Assembly: GCF_023499255.1 (NCBI RefSeq)
Contig: NZ_CP092183.1
Span: 3,654,501-3,718,500, forward strand
DNA: 64,000 bases
Direction of reading: 5' to 3'
Origin: Couchioplanes caeruleus
GTDB taxonomy: Bacteria; Actinomycetota; Actinomycetes; Mycobacteriales; Micromonosporaceae
Part shown: positions 28,629 to 37,503 of the stretch, one piece after another
Position numbering within the stretch: position 1 is the first letter of the stretch
How the letters are laid out: each line of letters opens with the position of its first letter
Translations under genes and position numbers: made by a program
The notes under the pieces: generated by a model
What the model saw: only the letters and a program-made list of their open reading frames with translations
What the model was told of the DNA's origin: nothing
Database searches by the model: none

Positions 28629-30029
28629 ATGGACAACGGTAGCGCCACGGACCGCGTTATCCAAGATCTGCGTGCGCTCGCCGCGGCCGCCGACCCCGGC
28701 ACGCGGTTGCCGTCGATGCGCGAGCTGACCGCCCGGCACCACGCCTCCCCGGTCACCGTGGCCGAGGCCGTACGGCAGCTCGCGGCGCAGGGCCTGATCG
28801 AGGCGCGTCCCGGCAGGGGCACGTTCGTGGCGCCCCGGCCGGACCACGGTCACGCGGCCGACCTGTCCTGGCAGACCGTGGCGCTCGGGCCGCGCCTGCC
28901 GGGGGAGGAGGAGATGCAGGCGCTCCTCGCCCTGCCGCGGCCGGGTGCCATCGCGCTCTCCGGCGGCTACCTCGACGCCGACCTGCAGCCCGCGGCGGCG
29001 CTCGGTGCGGCGCTGGCCCGGGCCGCGCGGCAGCCCGCGTCGTGGCACCGCGGACCGGCCGAGGGGCGCGAGGACCTGCGGGCCTGGTTCGCCCGTGAGG
29101 CCGGGGGCGGGCTGCGCGCCGAGGACTTCGTGATCTGCCCCGGCGGTCAGGCGGCGCTGTCGTCGGCGCTGCGGGCCCTCGCCGGCCCCGGCGACACGCT
29201 GCTCGTGGAGTCGCCGACGTACCTGGGGGCGCTCGCTGCGGCGCGGGCCGCCGGGCTGCGGGTGGTACCCGTTCCCGCCGACGCCGGCGGGGTGCTGCCC
29301 GGCCAGCTCGCGGCGGCGTTCGCCCGTACCGGCGCGCGGCTCTTCTACTGCCAGCCGCTGCACGCCAACCCGACCGGCGCGACGCTCGCGTCCGCCCGCC
29401 GGCCCGAGGTGGCCGCCGCCGTCCGCGACGCCGGCGCGTTCCTGATCGAGGACGACTACGCGCGCGACCTCACCGTCGACGGCGAGGCGCCGCCCCCGCT
29501 CGCCGCCGGCGACCCCGACGGGCACGTCGTGCACCTGCGGTCGCTCACCAAGTCCGCCGCTCCCGGCCTGCGCGTCGCCGCGATCGGGGCCCGCGGACCG
29601 GCCGGCGCCCGGCTGCGCGCGGCCCGGCTGCTCGACGACTTCTTCGTGGCGGGCCCGCTGCAGCAGGCCACGCTGGAGTTCGTCACCGCGCCGGCCTGGT
29701 CGCGGCATCGGCGCGGGCTGCGGACGGCGCTGCGGGCCCGGCGCGAGGCGCTGCTCGCGGCGCTGCACCGGCACCTGCCGGAGCTCGTCCCGGGTACGGT
29801 CCCGCGCGGCGGCCTGCACCTGTGGTGCCCGCTGCCCGGCGGTACGGACGACGTGGCGCTCGCCGCCGCGGCCGCCGCGGAAGGCGTGATCGTGTTCCCC
29901 GGCCGGCCCTGGTACGCGGGCGAACCCCCGGCACCGCACCTGCGCCTCACGTACGCGGCCGCGGCACCCGACCTCATGGACGAGGCCGTCCGCCGCCTCG
30001 CCCGCGCCCTGCACGGTCAGGAGCGGTAA
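28629..30029 (+). CDS. MocR/PdxR-type PLP-dependent transcriptional regulator
   Basis: A 466-residue protein from ATG 28629. The N-terminal GntR winged helix (GTRLPSMRELTARHHASPVTVAEAVRQL, then GRGTFVAP) is fused to a class-I aminotransferase fold with PGGQAALSSALRAL, YCQPLHANPTGATL, LIEDDYARDL and the PLP lysine in SLTKSAAPGLRV. These regulators sense amino-acid or vitamin B6 metabolites through PLP. The divergent EamA transporter is the likely target. The last 13 nt overlap the convergent acyltransferase gene. Confidence 0.92.
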   Translation: MDNGSATDRVIQDLRALAAAADPGTRLPSMRELTARHHASPVTVAEAVRQLAAQGLIEARPGRGTFVAPRPDHGHAADLSWQTVALGPRLPGEEEMQALLALPRPGAIALSGGYLDADLQPAAALGAALARAARQPASWHRGPAEGREDLRAWFAREAGGGLRAEDFVICPGGQAALSSALRALAGPGDTLLVESPTYLGALAAARAAGLRVVPVPADAGGVLPGQLAAAFARTGARLFYCQPLHANPTGATLASARRPEVAAAVRDAGAFLIEDDYARDLTVDGEAPPPLAAGDPDGHVVHLRSLTKSAAPGLRVAAIGARGPAGARLRAARLLDDFFVAGPLQQATLEFVTAPAWSRHRRGLRTALRARREALLAALHRHLPELVPGTVPRGGLHLWCPLPGGTDDVALAAAAAAEGVIVFPGRPWYAGEPPAPHLRLTYAAAAPDLMDEAVRRLARALHGQER

Positions 30030-31981
30030 GTCCCGTTCGCGACCGCCGCCAGCCTCGGCAACAGCCAGGGCGCGATGATCCGCTGGACACCCGACGGCGT
30101 GTAGTGCAGGCCGTCGCTGCGGATCCGAAGGCCATGGACCCGCCACGTGAACCGGCCGTCCGGGCAGACCACCGCGTTGAGGTCCAGCACGGTCACCCGG
30201 CCGGGATGCCTCGCCGCCGCGGCGCGCAGCAAGCCGTTCCAGGCGTCCACCCGTGACGGCTGGTCCTCCGGATAGAGGCTTCCGTCGGGCCGTTCCGCAC
30301 GCCGCGTGTACGCCGCGGTCAGCAGCACGACCGCCGCCCCGCGCGAGCCCGCGATGCCGATCGCCTTCTCCAGCTGCGCCGTCAGGTACCCGTCGTACGC
30401 CGGGTCGCCGACGTGCTGGTACCGCCCCTGGTAACGGCGGTCCATCAGCTCCCAGCGGTTCAGCTCGATCACGGCGACGTCGGGATCGTCCCGGTCGACG
30501 CCGCGCTGCCACCGCCGCTGCCACGACGTGCAGCCGGGGTAGTTGGTGTGCGGCGTACCGAGCTGCAGGATGTCCGGCAGGGTCGCGATGCCGCAGCCCT
30601 GGATCGCGCGCGTGCTGGTCCACATGCCCGGGTGCTCCGGCAGGTACGTCCCGATCACCCAGGACACCGAGTCGCCGAAGAACGTGATCCGCGGCTCCCG
30701 CCGGGGAACGGCCCGGGTCCGGTGAGGACGGTTGACCGGGGCGCGCCGCGAGGTCACGCTCGGCGCGGTGATGACCACCGGGGCCGCGCCGGCGGGCGTG
30801 GGCTGCGGCGGGGGTGCGGTGGCGACGGCGATGGCTCCGGCGAGCAGCGCGAAGGCCCCCACCGTGACCGCACCCGGCACGCGGCGGGGGAGCAGACGGC
30901 CGAGGGCGCCGTGCCGGATCGGCTGCTCGACGAGGTGGTGACTGAGGACGGCCAGGGCGAGGGTGGCCGTCAGCCGTACGCCCAGCAACGGCAGGCGGGA
31001 CAGTCCGGTGGCGTCCGCGGTGACGAAGGTGAACAGGGGCCAGTGCCACAGGTAGACGCCGTACGAGATCCGGCCCAGCCAGGCCAGCGGCGCCCAGCCG
31101 AGCATCCGGGCCATCGGGGCACCCGGGCTGAGCATGACGTGCGCGACAACCGCCGCGGTGGCCAGCGCGGCGACGGTCAGGCCGCCCCGGTACATCCAGG
31201 ACGCGTATTCGGACGCGACCTGCCACAGCCAGGCGGTGACCGCGACGCCCGAGACGGCCAGCGCCCCTACCGCGGTACGGGCGGCCCGCCCGGCCGCGCG
31301 CCCGCTCAGCAGCGCTGCCAGGCCGGCGCCGATGAGCAATGCCTGTGCGCGGGTGTCGGTGCCGTAGTAGGCGCGCCCGATGGCGTCCGGGTCGAACAGC
31401 CGGCCGCAGACCACCTGCGACGCCGCGGCTCCGGCGAAGCAGAGCGCCGCCAGAGCCGTACGGGCGTGGCGGGCGGTGAGCCACGCCGCCAGTCCCGCCA
31501 CGACGAGCGGCCACAGCAGATAGAACTGCTCCTCGATGCCGAGCGACCACATGTGCTGCAGCGGCGAGGGCGCGGCGGTCGCTGCCGCGTAACCGGTGCC
31601 GCGGAAGATCATCCGCCAGTTGGCGACGTACGCGAGGGCGGCGTACGCGTCCCCTCGCACCAGCCTGAGGTCGTCGCCGTCGAGCCGGTATCGTGCGGCG
31701 ACGACCGTGGCGAGCAGGACGAGCAGCAGGGCCGGGAGCAGGCGGCGCGCCCGGCGTACCCAGAAGGCCGGGAGGCGGATCCGGCCGGTCCGGGCCCGCT
31801 CGGCCAGCAGGAGTGACGTGATGAGGAATCCGGAGAGGACGAAGAAGGCGTCCACGCCGAGGAAGCCGCCGCGGACGCCGCCGATCCCGGCGTGGAAGAG
31901 CACGACCGCGGTGACCGCCAGGGCGCGGACGCCGTCCAAGGCGCGGCTGTGGCTGAACGTGGTCTGCTCCGGCACCGGCAC
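30017..31981 (-). CDS. OafA/YrhL-type acyltransferase with C-terminal SGNH domain
   Basis: A 654-residue protein from GTG 31981. Residues 1-380 are an acyltransferase-3 membrane domain (about 10 TM) with SRALDGVRALAVTAVVLFHAG, FFVLSGFLIT and MWSLGIEEQFYLLWPL. After a Pro-rich linker, residues 430-654 form an extracytoplasmic SGNH hydrolase-like domain with ITFFGDSVSW (Ser) and DGLHYTPSG (Asp-His). Such proteins O-acetylate cell-surface polysaccharide, peptidoglycan or secreted molecules. No polysaccharide cluster is adjacent. Confidence 0.9.
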   Translation of the reverse strand: MPVPEQTTFSHSRALDGVRALAVTAVVLFHAGIGGVRGGFLGVDAFFVLSGFLITSLLLAERARTGRIRLPAFWVRRARRLLPALLLVLLATVVAARYRLDGDDLRLVRGDAYAALAYVANWRMIFRGTGYAAATAAPSPLQHMWSLGIEEQFYLLWPLVVAGLAAWLTARHARTALAALCFAGAAASQVVCGRLFDPDAIGRAYYGTDTRAQALLIGAGLAALLSGRAAGRAARTAVGALAVSGVAVTAWLWQVASEYASWMYRGGLTVAALATAAVVAHVMLSPGAPMARMLGWAPLAWLGRISYGVYLWHWPLFTFVTADATGLSRLPLLGVRLTATLALAVLSHHLVEQPIRHGALGRLLPRRVPGAVTVGAFALLAGAIAVATAPPPQPTPAGAAPVVITAPSVTSRRAPVNRPHRTRAVPRREPRITFFGDSVSWVIGTYLPEHPGMWTSTRAIQGCGIATLPDILQLGTPHTNYPGCTSWQRRWQRGVDRDDPDVAVIELNRWELMDRRYQGRYQHVGDPAYDGYLTAQLEKAIGIAGSRGAAVVLLTAAYTRRAERPDGSLYPEDQPSRVDAWNGLLRAAAARHPGRVTVLDLNAVVCPDGRFTWRVHGLRIRSDGLHYTPSGVQRIIAPWLLPRLAAVANGTYRS

Positions 31982-32031
31982 ACCCCCGGTTCCTGTGGCG
32001 CGACCGTGCGGTCACGCAACGGAGCGCGGGT

Positions 32032-32277
32032 CTACCCGCTTCCGGACGGTTCGAACCTCCGGATCGTGCGGCGCGCCCATCGCATGCGGCGGACCGCGGT
32101 GTCCGGGTGCTCGCCGAACTCGTACGCCATCCGGGCCGCGCACTCGCACGGCCCGTCGTCGCGCAGGAGCGTGGCGACGGTCCGGTCGATCATCTCCGGG
32201 GTGGTGGGGTCGGAGGCCTGCAGGTGGGAGGCGAACAGTGCCTCGGCGCGCAGGATCTCGTCGGGAACCGGGTACAT
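32032..32277 (-). CDS. Small hypothetical protein
   Basis: An 81-residue protein from ATG 32277 with a strong AGGAG 7 nt upstream. Helical, with IDRTVATLLRDDGPCECAARM (shortened here by the reader's view) and FGEHPDTAVRRMRWARRTI. The Cys-Glu-Cys pair is the only notable feature. No family was recognised. It is divergent from nhaA and lies 50 nt upstream of the acyltransferase gene on the same strand. Confidence 0.6.
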   Translation of the reverse strand: MYPVPDEILRAEALFASHLQASDPTTPEMIDRTVATLLRDDGPCECAARMAYEFGEHPDTAVRRMRWARRTIRRFEPSGSG

Positions 32278-32496
32278 GAGGATCTCCTGAAGAAGGTGTG
32301 ATCGCGTGGCCGGTCGCAGGGCCACCGAGAGCACAACGGCCCGCCGCGGTCCCACAATCCGGACCGGCCGGTGACGGCGGGCACACCGTCCGGACGGAAT
32401 CCCGGGACGATCGGCCGCCGACGGATAGGATGGGCGGCGGTGCGCCGGGAAGTCTGGTCGGCAGATGGATCGACCGACCCCGGAAACGGAGCTCCC

Positions 32497-33780
32497 ATGG
32501 CCGCCGCGCCCCCGCAGACCCCGAACGTCCTCGGCCGCGGCTCGTGGCCCGAGGCGCGTCGCATCGCCGACGTCCTGCGCAAGGAGACCATCGGCGGGCT
32601 GCTGCTGCTCGCCGGTGCCGTCCTCGCGCTGGTCTGGGCCAACTCGCCGTGGGGCGACAGCTACGAGGCGATGCGCGGCTTCACGGTCGGGCCGTCCGCG
32701 CTGCACCTCGACCTCTCGCTTGCCACCTGGGCGGCCGACGGGCTTCTGGCCGTCTTCTTCTTCGTCGCCGGCCTGGAACTCAAACGCGAGTTCGTCGCCG
32801 GCGACCTGCGCGACCCGCGCCGCGCGGCGGTCCCCGTCGCCGCCGCGGTGGGCGGCGTCATCGTGCCGGCGCTGATCTACGCGGCGATCAACGCCGGTGG
32901 TGCGGTCCGCGGCTGGGCGATCCCGACCGCCACCGACATCGCGTTCGCCCTCGCCGTGCTCGCGGTGGTGGGGCGCTTCCTGCCCGCGGCGCTGCGCACG
33001 TTCCTGCTGACCCTGGCGGTGGTCGACGACCTGCTGGCGATCGTCATCATCGCCGTGTTCTACACCTCCGGCCTGGCGGTGCTGCCGCTGCTGGCGGCCC
33101 TGGTCCCGCTCGCCCTGTTCACCGTGCTCGTGCAGCGGCGGGTGCGGTCCTGGTGGCTGCTGCTGCCGCTGGCCTTCGCCGCCTGGACGCTGGTGCACGC
33201 GTCCGGGGTGCACGCGACCGTCGCCGGGGTGCTGCTCGGCTTCGCCGTGCCGGTGGTGCGCCGCAGCCCCGGCGAGGGCCCGGGCCTCGCCGAGCACTTC
33301 GAGCACCGGTTCCGGCCGATCTCCGCCGGGCTGGCGGTGCCGGTCTTCGCGCTGATGTCGGCGGGCGTCGCGCTGGGCGGCGCCCGCGGGCTCGCGTCCG
33401 CGCTCGGCGACCCGGTCGCGCTCGGCGTGGTCGCCGGGCTTGTGGTCGGCAAGCCGATCGGCATCACGCTGGCGACCTGGCTCACGGCCCGCTTCACCCG
33501 GGCCCGCCTCGACGCCGGCCTGGCCTGGATCGACGTCGTCGGGCTCGCCCTGCTCGGCGGGATCGGGTTCACGGTCTCCCTGCTGATCGGCGAGCTCGCG
33601 TTCGGGGTCGGCACCGAGGGGGAGGACCACGTGAAGGTCGCGGTGCTGACCGGCTCGCTGCTCGCGGCCCTGCTCGCGACGGTCGTCCTGCGCCTGCGCA
33701 ACCGCACGTACCGCAGGATCTGCGCCGAGGAGCAGGTCGACCGCGACCGCGACGACATCCCCGACGTCTACCAGAGCTGA
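32497..33780 (+). CDS. nhaA: Na+/H+ antiporter NhaA
   Basis: A 427-residue, about 12-TM protein from ATG 32497. NhaA hallmarks: [29 protein letters not shown] and [19 protein letters not shown] holding the paired Asp residues that bind Na+ and H+. It exchanges internal Na+ for external H+ at the membrane and serves pH and salt tolerance. The C-terminus is hydrophilic and acidic. A CBS-domain gene follows 45 nt later and an ArsB/NhaD-type carrier beyond it. Confidence 0.93.
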   Translation: MAAAPPQTPNVLGRGSWPEARRIADVLRKETIGGLLLLAGAVLALVWANSPWGDSYEAMRGFTVGPSALHLDLSLATWAADGLLAVFFFVAGLELKREFVAGDLRDPRRAAVPVAAAVGGVIVPALIYAAINAGGAVRGWAIPTATDIAFALAVLAVVGRFLPAALRTFLLTLAVVDDLLAIVIIAVFYTSGLAVLPLLAALVPLALFTVLVQRRVRSWWLLLPLAFAAWTLVHASGVHATVAGVLLGFAVPVVRRSPGEGPGLAEHFEHRFRPISAGLAVPVFALMSAGVALGGARGLASALGDPVALGVVAGLVVGKPIGITLATWLTARFTRARLDAGLAWIDVVGLALLGGIGFTVSLLIGELAFGVGTEGEDHVKVAVLTGSLLAALLATVVLRLRNRTYRRICAEEQVDRDRDDIPDVYQS

Positions 33781-33825
33781 CGCCGCCGCGGCCTGCGTAC
33801 GCTGGCAGCATGCGAGGAGGCAGCC

Positions 33826-34272
33826 GTGCGCGCGGGTGAGATCGCGGCCCCGATGAGCACGGTCGCCGAGGATCTCCCGGCCAGAGAGGCGGCCCGGGTA
33901 CTCGCGGCGCAGGACCTGCCCGGCCTGATCGTCGTGGACGCGCGGGGCCGCCCGCTCACCGTCCTGGCCGGAACGCAGGTGCTGCGCATGGCGCTGCCGG
34001 CGTACTGCCAGGACGATCCGGCGCTGGCCCGGGTGATCGACGAGGCGGCCGCCGACGTGATCCTGGAGGGCATCGGCGAGCGCACCGTCGCGGACCTGCT
34101 GCCCCGCAACCGGCCGGAGCTGCCGGTGGTGCGCGCCGACGCCACGATGCTCGAGGTGGCGTCGGTGATGGCGCGCTCGGGCGTACCGCTCGTCGCGGTG
34201 GTGGACGAGCAGCGGGTGATGACCGGCGCGATCACCCTGGACGGGCTGCTCGACCGGATGCTCGGCACCTGA
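33826..34272 (+). CDS. CBS-domain protein
   Basis: A 148-residue protein from GTG 33826 with GAGGAGG upstream. Two CBS motifs fill it: residues 1-55 (AAPMSTVAEDLPAREAARVLA ... LPGLIVVDARGRPLTVL, quoted in parts) and 88-148 (DLLPRNRPELPVVRADAT, GVPLVAVVDEQRVMTGAIT). Paired CBS domains bind adenine nucleotides and regulate partner proteins. It lies between two cation transporters, with its stop 4 nt from that of the convergent carrier, so a role in regulating one of them is plausible (inference). Confidence 0.85.
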   Translation: MRAGEIAAPMSTVAEDLPAREAARVLAAQDLPGLIVVDARGRPLTVLAGTQVLRMALPAYCQDDPALARVIDEAAADVILEGIGERTVADLLPRNRPELPVVRADATMLEVASVMARSGVPLVAVVDEQRVMTGAITLDGLLDRMLGT

Positions 34273-34276
34273 CCGC

Positions 34277-35572
34277 TCAGAACCCGAAGAACCGCAGCCA
34301 CAGGTACGGCACCGCCAGCGCCACCGAGATCACGGTGACGATCAGGCCGTACTTCGTGAAGCCCCAGAACGAGATGCGGTGGCCGGCGCGCTGGGCGAGC
34401 CCGAGCACCACGACGTTGGCGGAGGCCCCCACGGCGGTGGCGTTGCCGCCCAGGTCGGCGCCGAGCGCGAGCGCCCACCAGAGCACCTGGGCCCGGTCGT
34501 TGCCACCGGCCGCGTGCACCATCTCGGCCACGATCGGGCTCATCGTCGCGACGTACGGAATGTTGTCGACGATCGCGGAGAGCGCGGCGGACGCCCACAG
34601 CAGCAGCATCGTGGCCGGCCACAGCCGGCCGCCCACCGCGCCGGTGGCCGCCCGGGCCAGCTCGTCGATCACCCCGGTGGTGACCAGCGCGCCGACCATG
34701 ACGAACAGCCCGGCGAAGAAGATCAGCGTCGGCCATTCCACGTCCCGGGCGACCTCGGCCGGGTCGAGGCGGGACAGCGCGAGCAGCAGCAGGCCGCCGA
34801 GCAGCGCCACGACCGACGGCTCCAGGCCCAGCACGGTGTGCAGGCCGAACGCCGCGAGCACGGCCGCGAGCACCGACAGGCTGAGCACCACCAGGCGCGG
34901 CTCCCGGATCGCGTCGCGTTCCCGCAGCGCCATGACCCGCTCGACCCGCGCGGCGTCGTAGCGGAACGCGCGCCGGAACATGATCCGGCACAGGAGCACC
35001 AGGACGACGAGCACCAGCGCGATGAACGGCGCCAGCACCGACAGGAACGCGTTGAAGGTCAGCCCGGAGCGGCTCGCGATGATGATGTTCGGCGGGTCGC
35101 CGACCAGGGTGGCCGTACCGCCGATGTTGGAGGCCAGCACCTCGGCGATGAGGAACGGCACCGGCGGCACGCCCAGCCGGTCACAGACCAGCAGCGTCAC
35201 GGGCGCCACGAGCAGCACCGTGGTGACGTTGTCCAGGGCCGCCGACACCACCCCGGTGACCAGCACGAACGTGACCATGATCGGGAACGGGCGGCCGCGC
35301 GCCTTCTTGGCCGCCCAGATGGCGACGTACTCGAACAGGCCCGTGCGCTTGAGCACCCCGACGATCAGCATCATGCCGAGCAGCAGGAACACGACGTTCC
35401 AGTCGATCCCCGACTCCTCGGAGAAGAACGCGTGCGCCGCGTCGGTGGCGCCGATCGCCAGCATGACCGCCGCGCCGCTCACCGCGACGACCACCCGGTC
35501 GACCTTCTCGGTGGCGATCAGCACGTACGCGGTCACGAACACGGCCACCGCGATCCAGGCGAGCGTGCCCAT
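34277..35572 (-). CDS. ArsB/NhaD/CitM-type ion transporter
   Basis: A 431-residue, about 11-TM protein from ATG 35572. Family motifs: VSAALDNVTTVLLVAPVTLL, ASNIGGTATLVGDPPNIIIA, and in the second half SAIVDNIPYVATMSPI and GADLGGNATAVGASANVVV. These belong to the ion-transporter superfamily covering arsenite pumps, NhaD Na+/H+ antiporters and citrate carriers. No arsenic genes are near, while nhaA is, so cation/proton antiport is favoured, without proof. Confidence 0.85.
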   Translation of the reverse strand: MGTLAWIAVAVFVTAYVLIATEKVDRVVVAVSGAAVMLAIGATDAAHAFFSEESGIDWNVVFLLLGMMLIVGVLKRTGLFEYVAIWAAKKARGRPFPIMVTFVLVTGVVSAALDNVTTVLLVAPVTLLVCDRLGVPPVPFLIAEVLASNIGGTATLVGDPPNIIIASRSGLTFNAFLSVLAPFIALVLVVLVLLCRIMFRRAFRYDAARVERVMALRERDAIREPRLVVLSLSVLAAVLAAFGLHTVLGLEPSVVALLGGLLLLALSRLDPAEVARDVEWPTLIFFAGLFVMVGALVTTGVIDELARAATGAVGGRLWPATMLLLWASAALSAIVDNIPYVATMSPIVAEMVHAAGGNDRAQVLWWALALGADLGGNATAVGASANVVVLGLAQRAGHRISFWGFTKYGLIVTVISVALAVPYLWLRFFGF

Positions 35573-35664
35573 GTGTCTCCCGGAGCTGGTCAGCCGTCAT
35601 CGATCGCCGACCAGACTTCCCGGCACACCCGCGCTCAACGTAGCAGCCGGCCGGCCCCGGCGCC

Positions 35665-35690
35665 GTTTGAAGCGGCCGCGGCACGGGCAC
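35665..35690 (+). promoter_or_regulatory. Possible SigB/SigF-type promoter of the ChaB-like gene
   Basis: GTTTGA (35665-35670) and GGGCAC (35685-35690) are 14 nt apart and resemble the GTTT-N14-16-GGGTAT form used by stress sigma factors. The start codon is 38 nt downstream. One mismatch pattern in GC-rich DNA is weak evidence. Confidence 0.3.
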
Positions 35691-35727
35691 GTCGATCACG
35701 ACATCCGTTCGTCGTCTGGAGGTTCCC

Positions 35728-36126
35728 ATGCCAGCGCGCAAGGACATGCCCGGCACCCTCAAGCGGTCGCCGAAGAAGGCCCAGGACACGTACGTCAAGG
35801 CCCACGACTCCGCGGTCAAGGAGTACGGCGAGGGCGAACGCGCCCACCGGACGGCGCTCGCCGCGGTGAAGCACTCGTTCGAGAAGGTCGGCGACCACTG
35901 GGAGCCCAAGGCGAAGAAGGGCCCCAGCGACAAGAAGGCCGCCGGTGGCCGCGGCACGAAGGCGAAGACGGCCGGCGGGGTCGACGCCAACGCCGGCAAG
36001 GAGCACCTGCGGGACCTGGCGAAGAAGCTCGACATCGGCGGCCGCAGCAAGATGAAGAAGTCCGAGCTGGTCGAGGCCATCCAGAAGGCCAACGCGAAGA
36101 GCACCCGGAAGGCGCGCGCGAAGTAG
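35728..36126 (+). CDS. ChaB-like protein with Rho N-terminal domain
   Basis: A 132-residue, strongly basic protein from ATG 35728 with TGGAGG upstream. Residues 1-60 follow the ChaB family (MPGTLKRSPKKAQDTYVKAHD, in parts, then AVKHSFEKVGDHWEPKAKKG). A Lys/Gly-rich linker leads to a Rho N-terminal/SAP-like helix pair at 88-122 (HLRDLAKKLDIGGRSKMKK, SELVEAIQKAN). Such proteins probably bind nucleic acid and are often stress-induced; exact function is unknown. Confidence 0.82.
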   Translation: MPARKDMPGTLKRSPKKAQDTYVKAHDSAVKEYGEGERAHRTALAAVKHSFEKVGDHWEPKAKKGPSDKKAAGGRGTKAKTAGGVDANAGKEHLRDLAKKLDIGGRSKMKKSELVEAIQKANAKSTRKARAK

Positions 36127-36199
36127 CCGGCCGCAGGGTCGTCGTTACGGGTCCCGCTCCCCGGGTAGCCCGGGAAGGTCACCGATGGGGAGGACCTTC

Positions 36200-37342
36200 A
36201 TGAAGGCAGTCGTGTACCAGGGACCCCGGGCCGTCACGGTCAAGGATGTTCCCGACCCGTCGATCCAGTCGCCGAACGATGCGATCGTACGGATCACCAC
36301 CACCAACATCTGCGGCTCCGACCTGCACATGTACGAGGGGCGCACGTCCGTCGAGGAAGGCAAGATCCTCGGCCACGAGAACATGGGCGTCGTCGAGGCC
36401 GTCGGCGACGCCGTGAACCGGATCAAGGTCGGCGACCGGGTGTCGGTGCCGTTCAACATCGCCTGTGGCACCTGCCGCAACTGCCTCGGCGGCTGGACCA
36501 GCTTCTGCCTGCGGACCAACCCGGCCGAGGGGATGGACGGCGCCGCGTACGGCTACGCCAACATGGGGCCGTACGACGGCGGTCAGGCGGAATTCCTGCG
36601 GGTGCCGTACGCCGACGTCAACCTGCTGGAGCTGCCGGCGGGCACGGAGCACGAGAACGACTTCACGATGCTGTCGGACATCTTCCCGACCGGCTGGCAC
36701 GGCACCGAGCTGGCCGGCATGCGGCCGGGCGACCGGGTGGCCGTCTTCGGGGCCGGCCCGGTCGGGCTGATGGCCGCGCACAGCGCCATGATCCGCGGCG
36801 CCTCCGAGGTGTTCGTGGTGGACAAGGAGCGGGACCGGCTGGACCTCGCGGGCAAGATCGGTGCGACGCCGGTCGACTTCTCGGCCGGCGACCCGGTCGA
36901 GCAGATCCTGTCCGCGACCGGTGGGCGCGGCGCCGACTGCGGAGTCGAGGCGGTCGGCTATCAGGCGCACGATCCGTCCGGCCAGGAGCATCCCGAGCTG
37001 GTGCTGGACAACCTGGTCAAGGTGGTGCGCTCGACCGGCGGCATCGGCGTCGTCGGCGTCTACGTGCCGCAGGACCCGGGTGCCGCGACGGAGCAGGCCA
37101 AGCAGGGCCGCATCGCCTTCGACTACGGCACCTTCTTCAGCAAGGGCCAGCGCATGGGCACCGGGCAGTGCCCGGTGCTGCGCTACAACCGGCAGCTGCG
37201 TGACCTGATCGTCGCGGGCCGGGCGACACCCTCGTTCCTGGTGTCGCACGAGCTTCCGCTGGCGCAGGCCGCCGAGGGGTACGACCACTTCGACAAGCGT
37301 GAGGCCGGCTGGACCAAGGTTCTGCTCAAGCCCGCCGCGTGA
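36200..37342 (+). CDS. fdhA: Zinc-dependent glutathione-independent formaldehyde dehydrogenase
   Basis: A 380-residue medium-chain dehydrogenase from ATG 36200, with GGGGAGG 6 nt upstream; ATG 36185 is the alternative. Catalytic zinc ligands appear in TNICGSDLHMYEG and GHENMG; structural zinc Cys in CGTCRNC plus the following Cys of TSFC; NAD binding in VAVFGAGPVGLMAA. Closest to FdhA-type enzymes that oxidise formaldehyde with tightly bound NAD, often found in stress regions. Location: cytoplasm. Confidence 0.88.
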   Translation: MKAVVYQGPRAVTVKDVPDPSIQSPNDAIVRITTTNICGSDLHMYEGRTSVEEGKILGHENMGVVEAVGDAVNRIKVGDRVSVPFNIACGTCRNCLGGWTSFCLRTNPAEGMDGAAYGYANMGPYDGGQAEFLRVPYADVNLLELPAGTEHENDFTMLSDIFPTGWHGTELAGMRPGDRVAVFGAGPVGLMAAHSAMIRGASEVFVVDKERDRLDLAGKIGATPVDFSAGDPVEQILSATGGRGADCGVEAVGYQAHDPSGQEHPELVLDNLVKVVRSTGGIGVVGVYVPQDPGAATEQAKQGRIAFDYGTFFSKGQRMGTGQCPVLRYNRQLRDLIVAGRATPSFLVSHELPLAQAAEGYDHFDKREAGWTKVLLKPAA

Positions 37343-37503
37343 GCCGTCGCGCCGCCGCCCGCGGGCCGGTCGGCGGCGCGGCCCGGCGGTGGGTGTGGCG
37401 AGATTTTGCCCTGTCGGGGGGTGGTGCCACACCGCTTCCGGATGTCTACGCTCCTTCAGCCGCCCGTCTCGTGTGGAGGCAGGCGGCCGAGTGGAGGCAA
37501 GGA

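Noticed and set aside
37392..37433. GGTGTGGC/GCCACACC inverted repeat upstream of the secreted peptidase
   Set aside because: The arms are 26 nt apart and only 8 bp long, so chance in GC-rich DNA is plausible.
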